The notes under the pieces were generated by a model. The model saw nothing but the letters and a program-made list of their open reading frames with translations. It was not told the origin of the DNA and searched no databases. Positions 1 through 9,168 of a stretch of 64,000 nucleotides of DNA are shown piece by piece. This DNA is from Mycoplasma zalophidermidis. Its GTDB lineage: Bacteria > Bacillota_I > Bacilli_A > Mycoplasmatales > Metamycoplasmataceae. Position numbers and translations under genes: made by a program. Within the stretch, counting starts at the first letter, position 1. Each line of letters begins with the position of its first letter. The DNA is taken from the NCBI RefSeq assembly GCF_018913985.1, contig NZ_JAHMHK010000001.1:62001-126000 (forward strand), written 5' to 3'.

Positions 1-2
1 TT

Positions 3-239
3 ACCAGTTATCTCAGAGCATCATGTAATAACACAACAACAAAGAAAAATAAATTAAAATCATTGTATAAAGATAAAGAATTAGGAGAATTAACTAGTGT
101 TAATTTAACTAATACCGAGTTTACAAAATTCATTGATTCACTTTATAAAAAAACAAATAAGGAAATTGATGGACTATTAGACATTCAGATTTCGTTAATT
201 CAAGACGCAATTAATAAAATCAAAACTCTTAAACAATAA
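3..239 (+). CDS. 3' end of an unidentified gene, possibly a small lipoprotein
   Basis: An open frame enters from the left edge and ends at the TAA at 237-239, giving 78 visible residues. I do not recognise it. The visible start contains Leu-Arg-Ala-Ser-Cys-Asn-Asn at residues 4-10, which resembles the lipobox of the other lipoproteins here (Ala-Ser-Cys followed by Asn). If so, the Cys would be the acylated residue and the mature protein about 70 residues. The Arg at -3 of the lipobox is unusual, so this is weak. The rest is charged and probably helical. A strong terminator follows within 10 nt. Confidence 0.45.
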   Translation, partial: TSYLRASCNNTTTKKNKLKSLYKDKELGELTSVNLTNTEFTKFIDSLYKKTNKEIDGLLDIQISLIQDAINKIKTLKQ

Positions 240-247
240 GGCAAAAA

Positions 248-276
248 AAATAACATTTCTATAGCAAATGTTATTT
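248..276. terminator. bidirectional hairpin terminator between the left-edge gene and xfp
   Basis: A perfect 11-bp stem (AAATAACATTT / AAATGTTATTT) has a 7-nt loop. It is flanked by an A-run on the left and a T-rich stretch on the right, so it can end transcripts from both convergent genes. Confidence 0.8.
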
Positions 277-306
277 TTATATTATCTTCTAAAAGAGATT
301 TTAAAA

Positions 307-2682
307 TTATTTAATACCTTCTCATTTTCAGTTTTTAACTTCGTCAATGTCAGTACCGTGTTCTCTAATGTATTCGGTGTGGTAAGCTAATGTATCGTCC
401 ATTTTCTTAATGAATGAACTTGCTTTGTCACCATAAACTGCTTTAGCAGCAGAAATTGACATGTGGAATCTATCCATTTGTGATAATTGACGAATGTCAA
501 ATGAAGTTGTAATATCACCGTGTTCACGGTAGCCGTGAGCTAATAGATTTCTATTGTGACGTGTAAAGAAGATATCTCTTAATAAACTTTCGTAACCGTG
601 GAAAGCAAATAAAACTGGTTTGTCTTTTGTAAAGACTTTGTCAAATTCTTCATCTGTTAGACCACGAGAATCTACTGATGGGTGTCTTAGTTTTAAGATT
701 TCAACCACGTTAACGAATCTAATTTTTAATTCAGGGAATTGCTTATTTAAGATTGAAATTGCAGCTAATGCTTCAATTGTAGATTCGGTACCTGAAGCAG
801 CAACAACTAAGTCAGGTGTTTGATCAGCTGAAACATTTGATGCTCAATCAATAACTTTGTAACCTTTTTCAACTAATTCTTTAGCTTCAGCAACTGTAAA
901 AAATTGCTCTCTAGGTTGTTTCGAAGCAACGATAAGGTTAATAACATTTTTTTCTGCAAACGCTTTTTCAGACACCGCTAATAATGTGTTTGTGTCAGCT
1001 GGTAAGTATTCTCTAACAACATCAGCATTTTTGTCGGCTAAGTGTCCTAATAAACCTGGATCTTGATGTGTGTAACCGTTGTGGTCTTGTTGGAAGGCAT
1101 TCGAAGTAGCGATTAGGTTTAATGATGGTAAATTATTTCTTCAATCTAGTGGTTTACACTTGTTAATTCATTTTAAGTGTTGTGTAATCATTGAGTCAAC
1201 AACTCTTAAGAATGCTTCGTATGAAGCAAAGATTCCATGACGACCAGTTAATACATACCCTTCTAGGAAACCTTCTGCTTGGTGTTCTGAAAGTTGTGAA
1301 TCGATAATTCTACCGGCAGGTCCTAAGTTTTCGTCTAATAATGGGTCGATACGATCTAATCATTGACGTTTTGAATGTTTTAGACAATCAAATAAACGGT
1401 TTGATTTAGTTTCATCAGGTCCAAAAACTCTGAAACTTGTTGGGTTTAATTTCATTAATTGTGCGTAGTAGCTACCAAGGTTAGCCATATCTTGAGAAAT
1501 TACAGTACCAGGTTTGTCGAATTTAATTGCAAAATCTTCTCAATTTCCCAAAACAAGATCTTTAGGGTCAATTCCACCGTTTGTGGCTGGGTTCATTGCC
1601 ATTCTCTTGTTACCTTTAGGAGCAATGTAAAATTCTTGTTTAATTTTGCCGTTTTCGTCAAAGATTTCATGTGGTCTATATGATTCTAGTCATGCTTTTA
1701 ATTCGGGTAAGTGTGTTGGATCTTCAGCTTTGACAGGAATTGGAACTTGGTGAGCTCTAAAGCTACCTTCGATTTGGTTTCCGTCAAATTGTTTAGGTCC
1801 TGTTCAACCTTTTGGCGATCTAAAAATAATCATAGGTCATTCAGGTCTTGTTTGTTCATCGGCAGATTTCTTATCAGCTTCTGCTTTAATGGCCATAATT
1901 TTTTCAATAGCATAGTCTAATTTATTAGCCATTTCTTGATGATAATCATTAACTTTTTCAACTTCAACAAAGATTGGTTCTCAACCAAAACCTTTAAATA
2001 AGTTAGTTAGTTCTTCATTGGTTCTTCTTGAGAAAATAGTTGGGTTAGAAATTTTTCCACCATTCAAGTGAACAATCGGTAATACAACACCATCATTTTT
2101 TGGGTTAATAAATGTATTTGAGAACCATCCGGCCATTAATGGTCCGGTTTCAGCTTCGCCATCACCAACAACTGTAGCGGCTATTAATGAAGGGTTATCT
2201 AAAATAGCTCCAGTAGCATGAGATAATGAGTATCCTAATTCACCACCTTCGTGTAATGATCCAGGTGTTTCAGGTGCTGCGTGTGAAGCTGTACCGCCAG
2301 GGAATGAGAAAATTTTAAATAGTTGTTTCATTCCTGCTTCATCCTGAGTAATTTCAGGGAATAATTCTGTATAAGAACCATCCAAGTATGAGTTTGCTAC
2401 CATAACTTGTCCGCCGTGGCCTGGTCCTTCAATATAGAACATATTTAAATCATATTTATTAATAAGTCTATTTAGGTGAGCATAAATAAAGTTTTGTCCT
2501 GGAATTGTACCTCAGTGTCCAATTGGATAAACTTTGACATCAGCAGCTTTTAATTCGGTTTTCAATAATGGGTTATTTTTTAAGTACATTTGACCAACAG
2601 AAATATAGTTTGCTGCTCTTCATCACGCATCAACTTTTTCTAAATATTCTTTTGAATCAAAATCGATATTTTTATTTTTCAT
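307..2682 (-). CDS. xfp: xylulose-5-phosphate/fructose-6-phosphate phosphoketolase
   Basis: Cytosolic thiamine-diphosphate enzyme that cleaves xylulose 5-phosphate (and often fructose 6-phosphate) with phosphate to acetyl phosphate plus glyceraldehyde 3-phosphate (or erythrose 4-phosphate). At 791 residues it is the usual family length. The N-terminal part has the PGHGG motif (about residue 83) and the ThDP-binding motif [14 protein letters not shown]. The C-terminal part has the transketolase-like domain with [10 protein letters not shown]. Several TGA codons are read as Trp, for example GWF, GWE and the C-terminal WKWEGIK. The start is fixed by an AGGAGG Shine-Dalgarno about 5 nt upstream and by a TATAAT box at 2709-2714. 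With ldh and adh downstream it suggests acetyl phosphate, and hence acetate and ATP, as a product of carbohydrate breakdown. Confidence 0.96.
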
Positions 2683-2708
2683 GTTTTCCTCCTTGCTTAT
2701 GCTTATAA

Positions 2709-2714
2709 ATTATA
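2709..2714 (-). promoter_or_regulatory. xfp -10 promoter element
   Basis: A perfect TATAAT on the minus strand lies 26 nt before the xfp ATG, leaving room for a short leader with the AGGAGG ribosome-binding site. No clear -35 is visible, as is usual in mycoplasmas. Confidence 0.6.
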
Positions 2715-2873
2715 GTAAATAAAGCATTAAATATTACATTTAAATTTAAGTATTATATAGAGTTGTGGAATTGATAGCATATTTTCACTATATGCTTTTT
2801 GCATAAACCTTATAAAAACGAGTTGATTCGTTTAAAACCAGTTCAAAAAATCTAAAAATTAAATTTTCATAAA

Positions 2874-2897
2874 AAAACACCAACAATGCGGTGTTTT
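2874..2897. terminator. ldh terminator
   Basis: An AAAACACC / GGTGTTTT stem with an 8-nt loop lies just past the ldh stop codon. On the minus strand the T-rich side is followed by more T (the plus-strand A-run at 2871-2877). Confidence 0.75.
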
Positions 2898-2904
2898 AAT
2901 TGAA

Positions 2905-3867
2905 TTATTTAAATTCGTGAGTTACGCCAACTTGACTAAGCGTGTCATTGTGTACCTTAGTAAAGTTTTTTGAAGCGGTATTGAATCTTTCTCATTCTGC
3001 GTCAGTTAGCGACATTTTTTCAGGTAAGTATTCGTATCCATTTTCTCCGACAATAACCGGGATTGAGAAATAGATTCCTGGGTGTTTAAAATCATCAGGT
3101 AATTTAACACCAACTGTCATAATTTTTCTCTTATTGTTTAAGATAGCTGCTGTAATTTCATACATTGAGGTACCAATACCAAATTGAGTATTACCTTTAC
3201 GTGAGAAAATTTCGAAAGCTTCTTTTTTGGAATCTACGTATAATTTTTCCTTAACTTCTTCGGTAAATTGAGGTAAATCGTTAATAAAAGTTTCACCAAT
3301 TTTTGCGGTTGATCACACCGGAACAGCCGAAGCTCCGTGTTCAGCAATAATTGAAACTGTCACTGAATCAGCTTCAACATTGTAGTGACGTGAAATAAGT
3401 TTTTTAAGTCTTGCCGAGTCTAGAATAGTACCTGCAGAAATACATTTTTCTGCCGGTAATCCTGAGGCATAGTGAAATACTGCTGCCATGACATCACACG
3501 GGTTAGCCGCAACAACAACAGAACCTTTAAATCCAGTTTTCTTTAATGTGTCACCGAATGTTTTCATTAATTTTGCATTTGCTCCCGCCAATGCTAGACG
3601 GTCTGCGAATGATTTATCTGCTGGAATTGATGCACAAACTGCAACAATATCGGCATCTGCTGAATCTTTTTCTAGAGAACCAACTCTAAATGTTGACCCA
3701 TTTCTTGGCATGATGGCAACCATGTCAGAAAAATCTTTTGCGTGTGCTAAAGCAATGTCTTCACTTTTATCAACAAAAACTCATTCCGCTTCTAGCCCTC
3801 TACACACAGAAATATTAACGTATGTAAAACCTACATTTCCTAATCCTACGACGATAATTTTTTTCAT
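2905..3867 (-). CDS. ldh: L-lactate dehydrogenase (lactate/malate dehydrogenase family)
   Basis: 320-residue NAD-dependent dehydrogenase predicted to reduce pyruvate to lactate and regenerate NAD+. The N-terminal Rossmann motif is GLGNVG (residues 8-13), with an acidic residue after beta-2 (VDKSED) favouring NAD. The substrate-binding Arg lies in LDSAR and the catalytic His is His177 in AEHGAS. The oddity is the active-site loop: residues 79-90 read ASIPADKSFADR instead of the usual A-G-x-P-Q-K-P-G-E-T-R pattern, so the Gln that normally selects pyruvate is not obvious. A related 2-hydroxyacid specificity is therefore possible. The gene has its own terminator and a TATAAT box at 3944-3949. 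Confidence 0.85.
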
Positions 3868-3943
3868 TTTTTTGCTCCTTTTTTACTTCGAACATATTTC
3901 ATAAAAATATATTTAGTTTTAATTAGCTTTTTTAGCTATCTAT

Positions 3944-3949
3944 ATTATA
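3944..3949 (-). promoter_or_regulatory. ldh -10 promoter element
   Basis: TATAAT on the minus strand, 76 nt upstream of the ldh ATG. The leader in between holds a GGAGC-type Shine-Dalgarno sequence. No convincing -35 box. Confidence 0.5.
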
Positions 3950-4178
3950 AGTAAAAATAAATTAAAAAATGTCTTATATTTTGTCGTTTTGAATTTATTT
4001 ATACTACTTTTTATGCATAGTTTTCGCAAATTATGAAAACAACCATACATAAAAATATTTTTACAAAAATTAGTTAGGAATTATTTTTACTTTTTTGAAT
4101 TTCATATATTATTTACCTAATCAAACTGGAACGACATTTCCACATCTAATACAACTATAGCAAAATTTAAAAGAAAAA

Positions 4179-4193
4179 CACTCAAAATGAGTG
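4179..4193 (-). terminator. adh terminator
   Basis: CACTCA/TGAGTG hairpin 20 nt past the adh stop codon. On the minus strand it is followed by TTTTTCTTTT. Confidence 0.65.
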
Positions 4194-4213
4194 CTTTAAG
4201 AATAAATATTAGC

Positions 4214-5260
4214 TTATTTTCTGTAGTCAATAACTGCCCTACCAATGAATTCACCTTTTTCAAGCTTTTCAAAGATATCAGCTACATCTTCTAATTTTAC
4301 AACTTTTGTAACTTCTGATTTTACTAGGCCTCTAGCAGCATAGTCTAATGCTTCTTTTAGATCTTTACGTGTACCGACGATTGAACCTGCTAGTTCACGT
4401 TCACATAGGACTGTTCAGAATACTGAGACAGGGAATTCGTCTTTTCCTAATTTATCTTTAGCTGGTAATCCAACCAATACTTGACGACCTCCGCGACGTA
4501 GCATTTCCATACCTTGAACTGCAGCAGGGGTGGCAACCGATGTATTTACGACACCGTGAACTCCACCTTCAGTAACTTCAATAACTTTAGCAACTGCATC
4601 AACTTTTTTAGAGTTGAAAGCAAATTCAGCACCTGATTTTAATGCTAATTCACATTTTTCATCAGTTAAGTCAATACCAATTGGACGGTATCCCATTGCC
4701 TTAGCATATTGAATAGCTAATTGTCCAAGTCCTCCAACACCAATCACAGCAACAAAGTCACCTGGGCGTAGTTTTGCTTGTTTAATTGCCTTATAAGTTG
4801 TAACACCAGCACACACAACTGGAGCACCAGTAATTAAATCCAAACCTTTAGGAACAATTCCTACAAAGTCTTCATGTCCGATTGCATATTCGGCATATGA
4901 ACCATCTTTAGTATATGCAGACATGTTTTGATTTGGACACAATGTTTCTTTGCCATCTAGACAGAATTCACAGTGACCACACGCATCGTGAAGTCATGCT
5001 AAACAAACTCTATCACCAACTTTTAAATGCGTACAACCTGGACCTAATTTTTCTACAATCCCAATTCCTTCATGTCCCGGAATTAGTGGGTATTTAGGTT
5101 CTACTAATCAATCATAGTTTGCTGCATGCAAGTCGGTGTGACAAATACCGCTTGTTTCCATTTTGATTAAAACTTCTTTTTCTTTTGGTTCGGGAATATC
5201 CACCATTTCAACACTTCAATTACGTGGTGAACGCACCACAAAAGCTTTCATTTTAGCCAT
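4214..5260 (-). CDS. adhP: zinc-dependent alcohol dehydrogenase (AdhP type)
   Basis: 348-residue medium-chain zinc dehydrogenase that interconverts acetaldehyde and ethanol (or similar alcohols) with NAD(H). Catalytic zinc ligands are Cys40 (GICHTDLH) and His63-Glu64 (PGHEG). The structural zinc is held by Cys94, Cys97, Cys100 and Cys108. The cofactor motif is [11 protein letters not shown]. Two near starts exist: Met1 at 5260 and a Met at 5251. I chose 5260 because AGAGGA lies 7 nt upstream. Together with xfp and ldh it gives three ways to dispose of reducing power and carbon. Confidence 0.93.
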
Positions 5261-5452
5261 ATGTTATATCCTCTTTTCTTATCTTTATGTTTTTATTTTT
5301 ATACTTTTTTTGATAATCTAACTGCTTATCACTTTAATTTTATTACTTTTAATTATGTTGATTAGTTAATTGCTTTCATAATATTATTGAATTGTGGTAA
5401 ATAATTCCATAAAATTAGCATTTTTAAATTAAGATTCAAAACTAAAATTAAC

Positions 5453-5458
5453 TATAAT
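5453..5458 (+). promoter_or_regulatory. -10 box of a leaderless transcript
   Basis: TATAAT ends 6 nt before the ATG at 5465, so transcription should start at or next to the start codon. There is no Shine-Dalgarno. It is one of at least seven such arrangements in the window. Confidence 0.6.
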
Positions 5459-5464
5459 TTATGT

Positions 5465-5899
5465 ATGAATAAAAAACATAACATCCTTATTTATATTGCC
5501 ACGCTATTGAACTTTTTGCTTGCTTGAATATTAATTATTCCGATATTTTTATTAAATATGAATTTTTCTAATCTCTTATTAATAATTGCTTTTATATGGT
5601 CTCCTTTAGTGGGGTGCATTTGCTTATCAAACATTGTTATGTTTTCAATTTGAATTTATTTATATAAGAAAAAAATGAATATTAAACTGCTGAAAATAAA
5701 ACTATTATATGCAACCAGCTGTATTGGACTTATTGTAAATTTAGTATACCCAGTATTATTTATATTATATATATTTTGGTTTTCAGAATATTCATTTGGT
5801 GAAACAGTAATCATTATTTTATTATTAATAAAATTTATTGATTCCGTCGTGCTATTGATTTTAGTTACTTCAGCGCTTTTAATTAAATCTAAAAAATAA
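5465..5899 (+). CDS. small four-helix membrane protein, unknown function
   Basis: 144 residues with four hydrophobic segments (about residues 6-28, 34-62, 75-97 and 113-138) separated by short Lys-rich turns. Two in-frame TGA codons encode Trp. I do not recognise the family. It is a single gene flanked by its own promoter and a strong terminator. The start is supported by the TATAAT 6 nt upstream, which implies a leaderless mRNA. A minus-strand open frame on top of it is a shadow. Confidence 0.7.
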
Positions 5900-5931
5900 A
5901 ATATCAAGCCTACGACAAAGGGCTTGATATT
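5900..5931. terminator. terminator after the small membrane protein
   Basis: Perfect 11-bp stem AATATCAAGCC / GGCTTGATATT with a 10-nt loop, then TTT. It overlaps the end of the gene on the plus strand and also faces the minus-strand glycosyltransferase. Confidence 0.8.
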
Positions 5932-6106
5932 TTTCAAGAAGTACTAGCTAGATAATAGCTTTTTATAGACTTCAACAGAACAACTATTAATTAAATACTG
6001 ATATGATTTCTAAAAGCTTTTAGAATTAGATTAATTATTTTTAGAAATATTATTTGTAACAATCAATTGTATGTTTCAAATTAACTCAGTTTGCATATAT
6101 GGTTTT

Positions 6107-7390
6107 TTAATTTTTGAATTTTTTTCTTATCTTTGCTGATAGTTTTTGCAATCTATTTATTCTAACTTTATCATAAAAATTCTTAATGATTTCAATATAA
6201 TTATTTATTGATTTATCTATTATTTTAGACCAATCAAAAACTATTGATTTGGCTGCTTCGCCCGCTGTATTTAGCTTTTCCCTATCGGAGAATACATTAA
6301 CTACGCTTTTAACTAATGAATCTACACTTTCTAAACAGGTAAAACCATTTAAACCATCTATGATGAATTCGGCGGCGTTAGATTTCTTTATTACTAAACT
6401 TGGTAATCCTTGAGAAGCTGCTTCATGAATAACTAAGCCAAATGTATCAAAAACCGATGGAAACAACAATAAATCATGACTAAGATATAGACCCTTTAAT
6501 AAATTGCAATCTCTTACTACGCCTGTAAAATTAATATATTTATAAACGTCTATTGACTTTGCATATTCAACTACCTCATCATATTTTCAATCACCACCGA
6601 CCATAGTTAAATGATATCTGGGGTTAATTGCAATAAGTTTTTTGTAGGAATCTAACATTAATTTAATATTTTTTTCTCAAACAAAACGAGAAACAAATAA
6701 GAGATTGAATTTGTTTGAATCTATATTAAATTTTTCGATGGCTTGTTGTTTTAAAAATTCAGGATTTTCTGGAAATTTAAATTTGGTTCCGTTTGGTACA
6801 ATAAAATGTTTGTTTTGAGTTAAATCAAGACCACTGTCAATCATAGAAGAACGAGAAACATGAAAAATACCATCTACATTTTTTATGAATTGCTGAACTA
6901 CTAATCCACCAATTTGACCAATTACCGCGCTATTAACCGATTTTGAAATAGCCATTTTGAAGTTTGTGTGTAAAGTAATTACTAAAGGAATGTTATAACG
7001 TTTTTTAAGTTGTAATCCTATATTTCCAGCAAAAAAAGGGGAATGAACATGAACGATATCCGGATTAAATTCATCGATGACCATTAGTTCAGATTTTACT
7101 AGTGGTGTGCGAATAACTTGGTAGCCCCCTCATTTTATTACACTACATTTAATACGCATTGGTTTGTAACTTAATTCTAAATCCTTCTTTAAATCGTAGT
7201 CAGAATAAGCAGGTGCCAACACCAAAAATTCAATGCCCTTGCTCTGAAATTGTTCAATATAATTTTCCATAACACGCACAACTCCATCAACCATTGGAAT
7301 AAAAGAATCCCCTACGATTACGACTCTTAGAGGTCTTGATTTAAGTTCAATTATTGGTGCTTTTTGTCTTCATAGTAATTTATTTTTCAT
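6107..7390 (-). CDS. GT4-family glycosyltransferase, glycolipid or polysaccharide type
   Basis: 427-residue GT-B fold retaining glycosyltransferase, probably acting at the cytoplasmic face of the membrane. The N-terminal acceptor domain begins RVVIVGDSFIPMVDGVVRV, resembling mollicute and Gram-positive diacylglycerol glucosyltransferases. The C-terminal domain has the E-x7-E-type motif at residues 315-323, with Asp in the first position (DTFGLVIHE), followed by AASQGLP. The C-terminus is Lys/Arg-rich, which suits membrane association. The start overlaps the end of the upstream licD-like gene by 11 nt, so the two are translationally coupled and probably decorate the same lipid or polymer. The sugar and acceptor cannot be read from sequence. 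Confidence 0.82.
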
Positions 7391-8147
7391 GATTTTTATT
7401 TTCTTTCTTCTTTTTAGTAAACACATCCATATCGTATAAACCTAAATGACGAGACATAAAATATTTTTTTGGTATGTTCCAATTAGGTCCATATGTTGAA
7501 ACAAAAAAGTCCTTATAATTTTTAAATATATTAACTTGAACATCTTCAAATTTAACAGAAATTAGATTATTCCAATCAATTGTAACTTTAGAAGCTCTCT
7601 TAACTTCCTTATTGCTTGGTCACGTTATAACGAAATCTATATCTCCACAAGTATCATTTAACATTTCATACGCTTGTTCAAAGGACAATTTAGGTCATAA
7701 TCATGTTCAAATTGAAAAAAATTTAACAATTTTCATCCCTCATTGACATTTAAATAATTTTCTCTTAGTAAAGTTTTTTAAATATCTTATTTTTGTAGTT
7801 AAAGAATTATATTTTCTTAGATTTTTTTTAGTTGTTTTAACCGCAACAAAAATGTCTAGAAATGTAGCATCTTCATCAGTTTCGGAATCATTAGTAAACT
7901 TTCCGAATAACAATGGGTTATTGCTATTTTTAGAATGTTTTAAAAAAGTAGGATAAGTTTTTATTAATATATCTCACGATTCTTTTGGTACTAAAATATC
8001 AATATCATCATCCCAAGGAATAAATCCATCGTGTCTTATTGCCCCGAGCATAGACCCATAGAAAATCGAATATTTTAATTGATGTTTATTTGCAATTTCG
8101 AGAAATTGTTTTAATAAATTCAATGTTTTAAGTTGTTTTACATTCAT
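7380..8147 (-). CDS. LicD-family phosphotransferase
   Basis: 255 residues. The LicD signature is clear near the N-terminus: GSMLGAIRHDGFIPWDDDID (residues 31-50) with the acidic cluster Asp46-Asp48 and Asp50, plus a second acidic patch ending LDIF. LicD proteins belong to the nucleotidyltransferase superfamily and transfer phosphocholine or similar groups to glycans and glycolipids. Overlap with the downstream glycosyltransferase implies a two-gene pathway that adds a sugar and a phospho-group to a surface glycolipid or polysaccharide. Met at 8147 is used because the ATG 4 nt further in (8143) runs at once into TAA in its frame. Confidence 0.85.
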
Positions 8148-8185
8148 AATTTCAATTATATATTAATTAAATTGCCAATTCTCTT

Positions 8186-8550
8186 TTATTTACACAAAAA
8201 AACATTGTTGTTGATGTTTTGAGTTTTAAATTTTGAAAATTGAATGTTTAATTTGACTCCAAATTTTTTAATTACACTATTAATATTCTCCCTTTTATGA
8301 CGCATATCAAGTTGAACTTGATTGTTGTTTAATTTGGTAGCAAAGTATAGTAATTGTGAATTTTTGCGATTATTGACATCATAAATGTATTTAAATTCTG
8401 CATTAATCTTCGGTTTTTTCCTGGAGTATCATCTTGATATTTTGCATTTGTATTTTTTGGACTGAATATATAAGGTCTTTCAGTCGGAGTTGCAACTAGA
8501 TATTGAGCTAAAGACTCAAACCAGCTGTCATTGTTTTTATTTTCAGGCAT
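8186..8550 (-). pseudogene. small gene with a one-base poly-A frameshift
   Basis: A strong start (AAAGGAGG then ATG at 8550) opens a frame beginning MPENKNNDSWFESLAQYLVA. About 48 codons in, at an A6 tract near 8415-8420, that frame loses sense and stops early at 8329-8331. Shifting by one at the A-tract continues as a coherent hydrophilic protein through KINAEFKYIYDVNNRKNSQ to a TAA at 8186-8188. The span is 365 nt, one short of 122 codons, so one lost A explains it. The intact product would be 121 residues of unknown function, soluble and lysine-rich. It may be a pseudogene, a sequencing indel, or expression by slippage. Confidence 0.6.
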
Positions 8551-8568
8551 ATTTGCCTCCTTTCTTGA

Positions 8569-8574
8569 TAAAAT
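8569..8574 (+). promoter_or_regulatory. -10 box of a leaderless transcript in a 31-bp divergent intergenic
   Basis: TAAAAT ends 7 nt before the ATG at 8582. The same 15 bases AAAATTAATAATATG precede and include the start of the cupin-like gene at 55210. The two divergent start codons (8550 minus, 8582 plus) are only 31 bp apart. Confidence 0.5.
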
Positions 8575-8581
8575 TAATAAT

Positions 8582-8923
8582 ATGAATTTAAAAAACAAAA
8601 AAATACTTTGATTGAGTGTAAGTATAATTTGGTTACTATTGATGATTACGGCAATACTAGTTGCTACTGCTCCTAGATGAGGAGAAATGGGTACACACAC
8701 CGTTTGAATTGAACGCAAAGGACAATGACCTTTTCAGAGCGAAGTATTCAATAATAAGCTTTATTACTATTGATATAAATACAGATATCTAGATTTTTAT
8801 AACGAACTAGGCGGTAAATCTATGTATTTAGCGTTTGTAACCACCTATTCATTAATTGCTGTATTATTCGCAATCGCGTCAAGTTACTCAATCTATAAAA
8901 CCATTAAGTTATTTAAACGCTAA
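8582..8923 (+). CDS. small two-helix membrane protein, unknown function
   Basis: 113 residues. An N-terminal hydrophobic helix (about 8-29) is followed by a Trp/Tyr-rich extracytoplasmic loop with several TGA-encoded Trp, then a second helix (about 80-103) and a short basic tail. I do not recognise the family. The mRNA is probably leaderless. It is transcribed divergently from the frameshifted gene and converges on a short gene remnant whose stop lies inside its 3' end. Confidence 0.65.
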
Positions 8924-9088
8924 GAATTCTCAACCGTCTTGTCCTTTGTGATAATTGACGGCTGGGTCTTGCGTATAAGGAATAAAGGAAGGTAAAAGAC
9001 CTAGTTTATCAGGGTCGGGAATTTCTAAACTACCTTTATCTTTATTGAATTTAACTTGTCAATTTCAGTAATTTTCAGTTTTGATTTA
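8909..9088 (-). pseudogene. 3' remnant of an unidentified gene
   Basis: A minus-strand frame without any start codon runs from just after a TAA near 9088 to a TAA at 8909-8911. Its protein-like content includes EIPDPDKLGLLPSFIPYTQD and an ending GQDGWEFLAFK, using TGA for Trp. The composition looks coding but the 5' part is absent, and upstream there is only a stop-filled stretch up to the clpB terminator. Its end overlaps the converging membrane-protein gene by 15 nt. I read it as a truncated relic. A non-ATG start cannot be excluded. Confidence 0.35.
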
Positions 9089-9134
9089 AATAACTACATA
9101 ATCAGAATAAGAACATACATTTTAGTGAACAAAA

Positions 9135-9157
9135 AAACACGTGGTTAAAACGTGTTT
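9135..9157 (-). terminator. clpB terminator
   Basis: AAACACGT / ACGTGTTT stem with a 7-nt loop. On the minus strand it is followed by seven T. It lies 12 nt past the clpB stop codon. Confidence 0.8.
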
Positions 9158-9168
9158 ATTTTTATAAC

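Noticed and set aside
3488..3904. 138-aa plus-strand open frame opposite ldh
   Set aside because: Antisense of ldh, low-complexity composition, no start signal.
5656..5937. 93-aa minus-strand open frame
   Set aside because: Overlaps the better-supported plus-strand membrane gene and runs through its terminator hairpin.
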